From assembly GCA_951799405.1 (NCBI GenBank), contig OX637345.1, forward strand, positions 7,192,001-7,256,000: a stretch of DNA of 64,000 nucleotides. The letters run 5' to 3'. Shown here piece by piece: positions 10,101 through 19,823 of this stretch. Both the position numbers and the translations under genes were made by a program. The notes under the pieces were generated by a model, which saw only the letters and a program-made list of their open reading frames with translations, was not told the origin of the DNA and did not search any database. Origin of the DNA: Agapetus fuscipes (Eukaryota; Arthropoda; Insecta; Trichoptera; Glossosomatidae). Each line of letters starts with the position of its first letter. Within the stretch, counting starts at the first letter, position 1.

Positions 10101-13100
10101 TCTCCGCGGCTGGGATCCATGACTGTAGCTCGAAGTGCAGGGAGCCCTGCATCCAGGCCAGGTAGGCCTGAGCCTCCAGCTTGCTGCGGGCGTCACACGA
10201 GGGACTCTGGGGAATAAATCATCCGCATAAGAACAGGCTTTCATTATGTAGGTGGCTCAGTAGTAGCGATTGATTTACAAGAATCTTGGACTGCCAAGAA
10301 CCACACAAAAATGTTAAGACACTCTTGCTTTATCCTTACGTAGTTTGTAATAAGACAATAAAGTATTTTTGTTAAATAGAATAAGAAGTTACAAGATGAT
10401 GAAAGAACTGAAAAAAAAGTCTTATTTTACCCTCACAGTTATTAACATCATAGGAGGAATCATGTTACCTGGCAGAGTTCTTGCAGGTTAGCGGCTAGCT
10501 TGCAGGCCTTCCTCAGCCTGGCGTGAAGGTGATACCGCTTCCTGGGTTCAGTGTTGGCTTCCTGCCTGAGCTGCATGGCGTGCGCCCAGCAGCGCTCCGC
10601 CTGCGCTAGCGGGACACGCAGCAAGCGCTCGTCAGCCCTGCTGCCTGACAGCATGGCGAGGGTGACGTCACGCCGCTTGTAGTGACGCCTGTCTCCCTGT
10701 AACATGACACCCAGTACTGTTATACTAGCGCTAGCAAGACTTTTACTGATCATTTTAATTTGGCAAATAGACAAAATTTAGGAATGAGTGCTTCATACAA
10801 GTAAAAGTAGGCAAGTTCAATACTAAGTCAGCAAACTATATTGGCTAGAGTACTAATGAACCATTAAACTGGAGAGAACAATGGTAATGGCAGACTTACA
10901 GGACACAGGGTAGTGGAAAGACCCAGAGCAAGGTGCCTGGACAGAACGAAAAAGAAAACTTCTCCATAGACAATGAAGGAGGCTGAAATGCGCCTATGGT
11001 TGTCATTACTAAGGCCCTTTTCTTAATTTAGCCTTTTTCCTGTTGAATGAAGTTACTATATATATTTATTTGGAGAATTTATTTTTGAAAGTACCGTTTT
11101 TGTGTGTAGCACGACTCAAGGGCCCTTTGATAAATTTCTTTCGGTGTTATTCTTACTTGTCATATTTCGCCATCGGCCTAACTGGCGACTACTTAGTCTG
11201 GGTACAACGCCGGACTAGACCAAATTTGAAATATTGATTCTCGTTCATAGTGTAACGTAGGAACAGTTGAGCCTGCGACCAAATTTGGACGGCTGAAATT
11301 ACGTCCGTTCAATGTCGTATTTCAAAATAAAATCTGTTCTAGAGATGTCACTTTATAAATATTATTTAAAGAATAGGGAATTTTCAGTCGTTTTTAAATA
11401 ATTATTAAAACAATAACCATTGACAATAACGCAAAAAAAATATGAAAAATAAAAGCAAATAATCAGTTTTTAAATTTGTTGTGCAATTTATAATTAAAAA
11501 AACTTTGAAAACAATTGATTAGCCAAATAAATCCGTATATTTTTTGTGGATCGGGAAAAATAAAACAAATGTAGCGAATATGCGTTTGGGATGACCACAC
11601 AGATATGGCCGCGGTGGGCAGGCGGAGACGCGCGGGGCAGACGTCACCATGCCTAGGAAACTTAGGGCATATTTTTGTTCCGGGCAACATTATTTGGATA
11701 GTTACTCACAGTCACAGTCTCTCCGACCAATCAGAGCTCCGATTGGGTCACATGTCTGGTCACGAGGTACACCGCCAGTCGTGCGCCAGTCGCCATTGTG
11801 TTTTTGAAATCTGCGCGAGGAGCGCTTCCCTTTTGAAAATTCTTTAAATTTTGTGATTTTGCAATTTACAATGTTCAGTCGCCGTTGTTGTGTACCTCAT
11901 TGTTTTAACACGGAGTTCAAGTAATCGGATTCGTTTCTATTTCACGATTAGTGCACTTACTGGAAAAAACAAAAAGTTTAGGTGAACTGTACTTTTTGTA
12001 TGAAATGAAGGACTGTACTTTCTGTGTGAAATGAAGAACTGTTTTTTTAGAAAAGTTAAACTAAATAAGTGTGAACTTAAATGTGTCTACTTGTGGGAAT
12101 ACATTTAATGTAAATCTTAAGTGTGATATATCCTTAGATTATGGACATAATTATTAAATTTGAATTGAGCAAGTCACAATGTATATATGAAAGAAAAAAA
12201 TTGTAAAAATAATTATAACACATTAAAAAAGAAGAAAATGCATTTATAACATAGATGTAATTTATAATCAATTGTTGTAATGTAATTAAGTTGTGCTATT
12301 TCAAGTTTTTTAAAAATAAAATATGTTTAACCATCTTCAATTGTTTTTATTTACTTCGCTCGCCAACTGCGCAGAAAAGTAATAATATAGAATGATATTA
12401 TTATGATAGTTTAGTATTGTCTAGACACGTAGGGTAGTTACTGCCGCTATCCATCGTTTCATATAAAAATAATACTACTTGGTTACATTTTTTTTGTTCT
12501 AAGACCGCTCTCTATAAACCTACATACTCTGTGGACGTCACAATGGCGGACGGCTTGTTGTTTTGTTTGTAAACAAACAGATGTCGACCGAAATGCATCT
12601 AAATATTTTATTTCAGGTGGAAAAAGTGTCTCATATGTGTTCGTGGAGTGTTGAATATCTTCTTCACTCATTTTAAACTATCTAGTTAAGTTCAGTTTTG
12701 TAAAATGTGTCATATCGTCCCTTAGCTTACAACACCGCCTAAGTCATTTTTACCAACTTTACAGGAGACGTAAAAAACTGTCTATTTTAAAAAATCTGGG
12801 GATTATTCCTGTCATAACTTAATACATACTCTAGTTAGCGGTTAAGAAATAATTATTTATACTTATTTTGACAATTTACTTTATTTTAACTTGTTTTTTA
12901 TGACTTGAGCTGTGTTGACTAATATTTTATTAGATTTAGGCGGTGTTGTTTGCGGAAATGTTAGGGATTAAGATATTAAATAAAAGATGATTTCCAAAGA
13001 AAAGCTTTTATTAGGAAATATTTCAAGAAAATTAACAAATCTTTATAACATTAGGTATCTATAACTTAAATCTTAAGAATCACATTGTTGATATAAATTA

Positions 13101-16100
13101 CTTAAAGTTGTTTGGTAACATAGGAACTTCTAGTTAGTGCGAAAATGCAATTATATTTTTTTATTATTATAGGTAAATATTTTGAATTATTAGTTTTAGT
13201 CTTTAATAAACTCCAAAGAAACAAGATATAAATAGTATTAATAAAATTATAAAAATAATAAAGAATAACTCGAAATCTCTAGTCTAATCTAAGTTTCAGT
13301 CTTTAGCGATTGCTGTGCGGAAGGTCATCATAAAAAGAATGGCAACTAGGTGGTAATACACTTTTTAGGTCTTGCAAATCTTGATACTTCCGCTTTGTAA
13401 TTGGTATTCTAGCTGCGTACAATTTCTGCAGGCCATTTATTTGTTTAATGTTGTTAATTGGCGTGGGACGATGTGGTAACGGCTGTAGCTCGTTATCAAA
13501 ATCAACTTTGTACCAAATTGTGCCATTTGGTCTGTATTCTAGCATACGTATATCTGTGACGACTGGGTCACCTGTTTTTTTACCAGGACGTATAGATGTA
13601 TAAATCAATTCTTTCGAAAAGTCTGTGAAAAAGTTATAGTCCAAATAACGAGCTTCGTAAGGCATAGGATCACTCCTAGCAATTTTACTTATTGCCATGT
13701 ATTGTTGTGGAAGGAAAATTTCTTTACCTTTTAATTTGCACTCTATTGCACTGTGTACCGAGTCACATTCCATGTGAGTATGGCCTTTTTCCAGATACTT
13801 TTGAGTAATCACAATATTTTTTTCAATTGCTAAACGTAATAAAGCATTACTTAAGGTAGCATTGCGATTTTGAGCGCAACAGCCATCGGAATATAAAATC
13901 ACAGGCAATAATTTCTGACTCAAAACCTTCTCTAAATGGTCTACTAAGCATGAAGCAAACACAGAGGCTTCAAGCGTGCTATTTGACTCATCGAACCAAT
14001 AACACATTACTTCCTTAGTTGCTATATTGTATAGTGTAAAATTATGGACGCATAATTTAGTTTTATAGTAAACTGCACTAGCTTGAAGATACGGGGCCAA
14101 TTTTACCGATTCAACATCCTGTGTGAACACGTGACAAGCTCCGGACTGTGCAATTCCTTTGTCAGTATCTTTCTCTTTCCTAGCTCGATCTTTCTTCAGA
14201 ACATGTTCAGCGTGTTCTTCATCCGTAATGTTTCCAGTTTTATGACTGCAACAAACATCGCATTGATCTTTCTTTGGGTGGAATAGGCTCAGATTGAGTT
14301 TCAAAAATATTTTGTCAAATAATTTACGGCCAGGGCATTCTCTACCCTCTAATTCACAATTCTCTTTATATGTCTTATAAAGCTGTGTCATGTTCGTGAA
14401 AACTGGTTCTAAATATTCTCGTGATGTTTTAGCACGACAGTAATGCGACGGCATCTTTGGAAGATCTGCTAAAAACTTTTCAATATATTTGTGGTCTTCA
14501 ATTTTCTCTGGATTTCTGCGATTACTGGTTGAAGTAGATGAATCGGGAGGCATAGCACAATCGGTTTTTGTCAACCAATATCTGATAAACCAATCTTTAA
14601 TTCCAAGAGTGGCCAAGAACATTTTTTTGCAGACTTGGTGACGTACGTTATCAATCGTCAAAACGTAAGTTCGACTATCAGTTCTTTTGGATGATTCTGG
14701 ATTTTTAGTAATTTTCTTTGGTATTTTGTTAACGTGTGAAGTTATAAATGATCTTCGCTGCTCCCAGTTCATATTCTGCCAGAAATTTTCAAACAAATGT
14801 TTCCGCTGTTCTTCATTTATGTTGTCACATGACCTGAGTTTAGATTTCTTGCAAAACGCAGAAGTGCACGGTGGTTTCATGGATCTTGCAGGCTTAAATA
14901 CGTCTTGTTTCACTTTAAATGTTTCATTAATCTTTGCTTTTCTGTCTCTTCTGTATCCCAAATAATTTTCACCTTTCATCCGTAATTCTTTATTAATATT
15001 GCGTTTATATTTCTTTGGGTCTTTTGACGCCTTGTTCTGTCGTTTTTTATGACTTAACAAATCACCGTGATAGGGAACATCACTGAGTATGACCACTTTT
15101 GAAGAACACGATGGAGTAGCAGAGACATTGGATTGCTGCATATTGTTTTGGGTTGTATTATTTTTATCTGTACATTGAGTATTGTTTGTGACTATATCAG
15201 AAACTGGGTCTTGAGTATTCGTAGATACGAGAATATCTTGGTTTGAAGTAGGGAAAGATTTAACAGAATTTATATTAAGGACAGCATTTCCTAGTTCTTG
15301 TACAACGTTCTCATTTTCTACCGTGATATTGGCTACATCCAATACAGAAGACTCAAGATACTCGATGGCCACCGTAGCAAATTCGGGTGGTTCCTGTTGC
15401 AGATCAATGAAATCATTACCAACTTTTTCTATAACTTGTAGATTGTTAATGTCAATGTTTTCAATATCCAAGTCCATGTTTTGATCTAATATTGAGATTA
15501 CATTGTCCTGGCTACTTAAAATACTTTTTATGGACTCCCCGAAGTTTTGATCATTTATTGGTGTTGCAATAATTTCGTATTTAGTAGGAGAATTGCATGC
15601 TTTGGTATCAGAAGAACTAGTGTTATCTTTTTGCTTCAAATCTAAAACAAATAATAGGAATTATCGTAACCGGTCGATAGCTCAGTTGGTAGAGTGCTTG
15701 CATTCCATGCCGTGAGCTCGGGTTCGAATCCCACCGAGCGCGAGGGTGTCAGAAATGATTTCCCGTTTCGGTGTTTATTTCAAACCCCAAAATAATAATA
15801 CCGGCAAGGTTTACTCAGCCTTCACAAGAAATGAGTACCAGCTCTCTCGGGAGCTGGGAAACCCCCACTTCAACTGAAGTGGTTGGCGTAAGGCCGGCCC
15901 CCTTACCTGTAAAAATAAATAGGTTCAACTCGCCACATGCGACCCCTTCGGGGATAACGCGGCAAGAAGTTACACTATATGTGTAGCTTAGTTGCGTTTT
16001 TTTTTTTTTTATTGCACTAAAAATGTAAATAACAAGAAATAAATGCGGACCTCAAAACAAACCTTCAATACTAACCTAGTTTAATTCTTTTTTTATCTTC

Positions 16101-19100
16101 TTTGCAACTTAGTTTACGCCGTTTATGTTTTGACATCAGTCCTGATTCTTGTAATTGTAAATGTAATTGGGCACATAACAATTCATCACCTGAACTCAGA
16201 TTACTCCAGGAATCAATTTCTTCTTCATCCATAGTGTATTTTTAATTATTGAGTATCCTAAAAGAAATAAAATACATTTTGAAACACCGCCTAAGTTAAG
16301 AAAAAATTGTTAGTAAACACCGCGTAAGTAGTGAACATATTCTATTATCATTTTGTTTCTATATTAATAAGCGTAAATCAATAAACATTACTTTATTCTA
16401 TAGCTTACCTCTTAATCTTCCATTAAAACTTCTTGCATGGACCTTTCAGCGATAAAATTCACATAAAAATTGAATAATCACGGAGCGTCAAGAACTTACG
16501 CGCGCAAAGTTTGACAGACTAACGACTTGTGCGGTGTTGCGAGGCCAACCGACTTGAGCGCTGTCACTATTTTTTAAATTACGGCTTCTGATTGGCTGAA
16601 ATCTCTATCAAGTGACCAATGGTTCGACGCGTATTACGCAGCTACATCCAATGGCATTCAAATGTAAAAACCGCCATTTTCGACTTGAGCGGTGTTGTAA
16701 GCTAAGGGACGATATGAAGAATTTTGCCGCGAGCCGTGATTCAATCTTTCAAATGATTTATTTTCTTTCTTATTTTTTTGTGTTTTGTGCCTCAAAAAGC
16801 GATTGATTAGCAAAAAGATGCTGAATTCTGTCAATGTGACCAAAATGACAAAAACAAATCGCAAAACAAAACAGTAATAAAGCAAATATTTACGATTTAA
16901 TATTAAATACGGCAGTTGTCAAAATCGATTGTACCACAAAACCCTCTCCGAGGCGGTTTTGTCTTGGCCTAACTTCGCATACATTTGGAGGCTAGATTTA
17001 GGCGGGCGTTGAACTCGAGACGCAAGCCTAACTACTTCAGAAATGTTCAAGAATCAAAATTAAGCAAAACGTGGGTTCAAAGGGCGACGAAAATGTCTAA
17101 GAATAACACCGTTTGTCTTTATCTTCACTCACTCACTGAACAAAACTGTTAGTCCCTATACAACTCACTGAACATAAATGTCTTAATTTTTTTCTTGAAC
17201 AATGTTTCGGTGTTCGCAGTCCTAACATCCAAAGGTAGTCTGTTCCACACCAAGGGTGCACCATTGCGGAACCCTCGGTCGCCAAAGTGCGTCACACAAG
17301 ATCTAATTGATTCGTTCAGTTTAACTCCGCCAGACACAGCAGATCTCAGCACCAGGTCACTTGTGCTGAACTGCTGGATAAGAGCTCAGCCAAGTATGTA
17401 GGAGCCACACCGTTGAGAGCCTTGTATACCATATGGCACACCTTGAAGGCCACTCTTTCCGGGAATTTCATCCAGTGTAAGTTCCTTAAAATGGGAGTGA
17501 TGTGGCAAAACTTCCCAGTTCCGAAAATCAGCCTTGCAGCAGAATTGAATACCGACTGAAGCCTGTTGTACTGCATCTTTGTCTGTCCTGAGTAGATCGC
17601 AAATTGACTCCCAGCTATCTTTCCATCTTAAGCAGAACACGAAATACGTAGGCCGTGTTCGGGGAGCTCGTTTGAGCACTGTGAGCGCTTACAATAAAAA
17701 TTGTGGTGGGGGTAGCTCGATCGCAAACCTCCCCGAATGATCATAAGCGAATTTCATATGTCAACCAGACAGCAGCTGTCAAAGCTCGGCAGACAGGATG
17801 TAGATTTATCTGAAAACGCATTATTGAGCCATGATTCTAATATTTGCAGCAAAATTTTCCACTATTTGCTAACTCGTACCAGCTTTTGATAACTCGAAAA
17901 CATTATTTAACATTAATAATTGTGTCTAATCTTCGTGTTGTTGAGGTTAGCTTTCAACGCTCAGTGGACGGTATGAACCATTGGTGTGAAGTTAGGAACG
18001 CTTAAGCCGACCCAACTTCGCAAATAAGCAAAAATAGCGAACGGCCGAGCTGTCGTGCGTGACGTCATAGCTCATAATATTTGCTTACGATGAGCTCCCG
18101 AACGGTGTGCGAGTGCTTGAAGCGCGCTCCCCATACACGCCCGTAAAAAACATTGTAAAGACTATGATTTACCTGCGGCAGCTTCAGGAGCTTGCGCAAG
18201 CGCTCGATCCTTCTTGAGCAATAGCCTCGGTACCGCTGATAGTCCCCGTGGCGCAGGCCATGTTGCTGCTGAGCATCCTTGATCACACGCAGAACTAATC
18301 TCACGCTACGCTCAAGGAACACATTACAAGATAGTGAAGGTGTGCATGGAGAGTAAAATAAATTGCAACTAAGCTACATGAATAGTGTCACTTTTTTCCG
18401 CTCCTTATCCCTGAAGGGTTATGCATGTGGCGAATGGAACCTATTAATTTTTACAGGTAAGGGGGCCAGCCTTACACTTAACACTTCTGTTGAAGTGGGA
18501 GTTTCCCAGATCCCGAGGGGACTGGTACTCATTTCTTGTGAAGGCTGAGAAAACCTTGCCGGTATTTTATTCTGGGGTTTTAAATAAACACCGCAACGGG
18601 AAATCATTTCTGACACCCTCGGTGGGATTCGACCCTGAGCTCATGTCATGGAATGCACACACTCTAGCAACTGAGCTATCGACCGGACATCAACCAGAGT
18701 AAAAGTTTAAATCTATAATCTAAGGTATTAGAAATTACCAGCAAGGTTTTCTCAGCCTTCACAAGTAATGTGTACCAGCCCCCTCGGGAAACCACCACTT
18801 AAACTGAAGTGGTTGGCGTGAGACTGGCCCCTTTACTTGTTAAAATAAATAGGTTTCATTAACCACATGCAAATCCTTCGGGGATAACGCGGCAACACTA
18901 TATGTGTAGTTTTGCTGCATTAACAACTAAAAATTAAGGTTTAATAAGTCTTAAAGATAACACTAATGAAAACATAAAAGTACTATTTTTTAGTAGTTGT
19001 ACATAATTGAAAAAATATATTGAAAAGGATACTCTCTAAAGTGAATATCTTGGGATTGGATGCGACTTCTTCAGTTTCTGTGACTTCATCTTCTAGATCA

Positions 19101-19141
19101 GCTTCCATCGGTTCCTCGGGATTTTCGGTCGACTCCACCAT
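7164..19141 (-). CDS. SRP68: Signal recognition particle subunit SRP68
   Basis: Minus-strand exons: 19033-19141, 18173-18294, 10469-10696, 10021-10206, 8876-9006, 7164-8175. All borders are GT-AG and phases join, giving about 595 residues (human 627). SRP68 binds SRP RNA and pairs with SRP72 in the cytoplasmic particle that targets secretory proteins to the ER. Exon 1 gives an acidic N-terminus ending FTLE; the split Ile codon joins exon 2, restoring [17 protein letters not shown]. The conserved RNA-binding stretch [16 protein letters not shown] (about residues 49-64) follows, then [20 protein letters not shown] and HFELQSW. Exon 6 has MQEVEWRGR and ends [11 protein letters not shown], in the C-terminal region that contacts SRP72. 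Intron 2 is 7.5 kb and hosts an entire DNA transposon. Exons 3 and 4 are far more GC-rich than exon 6. The start is the first in-frame ATG. Confidence 0.95.
8176..8875. other. SRP68 intron 5
   Basis: Intron between SRP68 exons 5 and 6. I see no repeat family listed elsewhere here and no coding frame. Confidence 0.5.
9095..9347 (+). other. Unidentified open frame in SRP68 intron, antisense
   Basis: A plus-strand frame of at least 76 codons starts near 9118 ([13 protein letters not shown]) and contains [14 protein letters not shown] and [16 protein letters not shown]. It ends in FSIT followed directly by a splice-donor-like GTGAGT at about 9344. The composition is protein-like rather than random. 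I recognise no family, and it could be a fragment of a mobile element gene. It sits opposite SRP68, between exons 4 and 5. Confidence 0.3.
9480..9495. repeat. Poly-G run
   Basis: A run of about 14-15 G follows GAGGGAGGGA. It is a likely slippage site, and its length is unreliable. Confidence 0.7.
9618..9745 (+). repeat. Interspersed repeat family T fragment
   Basis: Contains GGCAGGAGTTGCAG, GTTCATTTGAG and ACATGTAGCATGTGTAAGC in the order of family T, truncated at both ends. Confidence 0.5.
10697..11647. other. SRP68 intron 2, 3' part
   Basis: About 950 bp of low-complexity and unclassified sequence between exon 3 and the long repeat that begins at 11648. GACCAAATTTGAAAT at 11218 and GACCAAATTTGGACGG at 11277 look like decayed element ends, but I cannot define an element. 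Confidence 0.4.
11648..12532 (+). repeat. Long interspersed repeat, copy 1, with THAP-like exon start
   Basis: About 880 bp matching 29239-30120 in opposite orientation, from CATGCCTAGGAAACTTAGGG to CCTACATACTCTG. Inside, 11871-11924 encodes [17 protein letters not shown] and then TAA; the two copies differ by two residues. A start followed by C-C-x2-H-C resembles the first zinc ligands of THAP domains, and the last Lys codon overlaps a splice-donor-like AAGTAATC. It may be the 5' end of a THAP-bearing element or of a duplicated gene. Confidence 0.65.
12711..12745 (+). repeat. Left terminal inverted repeat of DNA transposon
   Basis: Reads CATATCGTCCCTTAGCTTAC followed by AACACCGCCTAAGTC. Its inner 16 bp are the first copy of the subterminal motif. 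Partner at 16682-16716. Confidence 0.85.
13303..16232 (-). CDS. DDE-like transposase (831 residues), superfamily unclear
   Basis: Minus-strand exons 16076-16232 and 13303-15641, joined in phase through donor CTAG|GTTAGT and acceptor TTTTAG|AT. The first ATG gives [17 protein letters not shown]. Residues ~55-250 are low-complexity and acidic; a Lys-rich block follows (about 250-310). Cys-rich [16 protein letters not shown] and [15 protein letters not shown] look zinc-binding. The C-terminal half fits an RNase H-like fold: QDVES near residue 560, [11 protein letters not shown] near 635, and [17 protein letters not shown] near 675. The YSDGC.AQN...GHTH..D pattern recalls uncharacterised DUF7869-type proteins; that family link is from memory and unverified. 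Terminal repeats around the gene argue for a transposase. The frame is fully open, so it is either recently active or under constraint. Confidence 0.8.
15671..16011 (+). mobile_element. SINE family A copy, full length, inside transposase intron
   Basis: The head GGTCGATAGCTCAGTTGGTA (A-box) and GGGTTCGAATCCCACCGAGC (B-box) are tRNA-like. The body holds CCGGCAAGGTTTACTCAGCC, ACTGAAGTGGTTGGCGTA and CTTACCTGTAAAAATAAATA, and the 3' end has CTATATGTGTAGCTTAGTTG and a T run. It fills most of the 434-bp transposase intron, so the original intron was only about 95 bp. Splice sites on both sides are untouched. Confidence 0.8.
16682..16716 (-). repeat. Right terminal inverted repeat of DNA transposon
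   Basis: Inverted partner of 12711-12745: the plus strand reads GACTTGAGCGGTGTTGTAAG, then CTAAGGGACGATATG. Confidence 0.85.
17149..17690 (-). mobile_element. LINE RT C-terminal relic (CR1/Rex-like style)
   Basis: Two minus-strand frames overlap: 17576-17346 has [38 protein letters not shown] and [16 protein letters not shown]; 17352-17149 has [20 protein letters not shown] and [13 protein letters not shown]. This is the usual end of many non-LTR retrotransposon proteins. A frameshift near 17346 separates them. The element is 5'-truncated and dead. Confidence 0.75.
17653..18112. mobile_element. Putative MITE next to SRP68 exon 2
   Basis: CCGTGTTCGGGGAGCTCGTT at 17653 is mirrored by GATGAGCTCCCGAACGGTGTG at 18090-18110, and shorter inverted words lie inside. 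The right edge is only about 60 bp downstream of the exon 2 donor site in the transcript. Non-coding. Confidence 0.45.
18420..18688 (-). mobile_element. SINE family A copy
   Basis: From TATGCATGTGGCGAATGGAA through CCTTGCCGGTATTTTA to CTGAGCTATCGACCGGAC at the head. It lies in SRP68 intron 1. Confidence 0.8.
18734..18920 (+). mobile_element. SINE family A copy, head truncated
   Basis: Body only: CAGCAAGGTTTTCTCAGCCT through ACTGAAGTGGTTGGCGTGAG to ACACTATATGTGTAG. It is in opposite orientation to its neighbour at 18420-18688, so the pair can fold back. Confidence 0.75.
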
Positions 19142-19823
19142 CTTAAATAAAAAAAGAAAGACTGTACAAATCTATTTACAGCAGATTCGCTATTTATCTT
19201 TGTGTTTATTATTGTTTTTTCAACGTTTCAAATGAACCATATTTCGCACGAACCTTCTAATATTTTTCTGACGTTTCTTGTAGGTACCCACTTTCATTTT
19301 TAATTTTGCTGCAACGTGGAAGAGCGATATCACCGATAGGTATTTAAGTGGGAAACAAATATGTACGAGCTGTATAAAAATGAAAAACAGCACAATTTAA
19401 AAAATTTCATCTTAAAAATCTTTACCTGCAATATTTTTGTAGTAATAATTTTACTTGCTTTTTGGTGGAAATGTGTAGGTAATGTAATTTTTTTGTTTTT
19501 GAAATTTTAAGACGATTGCTCTGTTTCTTACTTTCACGCAATATTATGAGATTTTTTTGTCGTTGAATACAAGTTTGACTTTTGACACAAATCTGAAATC
19601 ACACAAATGAAAAGTAAACAGTTCCGCGAAGTTAGCATAATTTTCCGCAAATAATTATTACCGTTAATAATCTACTTTTGTTTCTTATCGTGCAGTCAAA
19701 AGTTAGTTTATGCAGCACATTCCAATAATATTCCGTTAAAACCGCGCGTGGTTTCCGTAGATATTTTTTTGTTCCATTTTCAAAACTTTCTCATATAACC
19801 TAATTTTTACACCATTCGTCAAA
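19142..19823. promoter_or_regulatory. Bidirectional promoter region of SRP68 and UMPS
   Basis: Only 682 bp lie between the start codons of two divergent housekeeping genes, and no repeat family from the rest of the window is recognisable here. I see no convincing TATA box at a sensible place on either side. The UMPS start context is GTCAAAATGA, and the SRP68 start is preceded by TTTAAG. A shared core or paired promoters is inferred from the arrangement. Confidence 0.6.

Larger units (their letters stand above)
12711..16716 (-). mobile_element. 4.0-kb DNA transposon with intact two-exon transposase gene
   Basis: Terminal inverted repeats lie at 12711-12745 and 16682-16716. The outer 28 bp (CATATCGTCCCTTAGCTTAC then AACACCGC) are identical and the next few mostly match. 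A 16-bp motif, consensus CAACACCGCCTAAGTC, occurs in both orientations near the ends: forward at 12730, 16282 and 16315, reverse at 12902, 12934, 16524, 16551 and 16682. This is a typical layout for transposase-binding sites. Target duplication is ambiguous: TA or ATAT fits the CATATC/GATATG borders. The single gene inside has no internal stop. A SINE-A copy sits in its intron. The whole unit lies inside SRP68 intron 2, in the same orientation as SRP68. Confidence 0.85.

Noticed and set aside
11605..11847. Plus-strand 80-codon frame ([11 protein letters not shown]...)
   Set aside because: It lies in the ~880-bp interspersed repeat, has no homology I recognise, and its frame is not kept in the second copy in an equivalent form.
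15669..15740. tRNA gene
   Set aside because: A- and B-box-like sequences are present, but the segment is the head of a SINE repeated many times in the window and does not fold as a complete tRNA with a matching 3' end.
18065..18322. 85-codon minus-strand frame as the SRP68 start
   Set aside because: The frame opens at GTG. The real exon starts at 18294, with the split Ile codon joined to the upstream exon at 19033-19141, which carries the true ATG.
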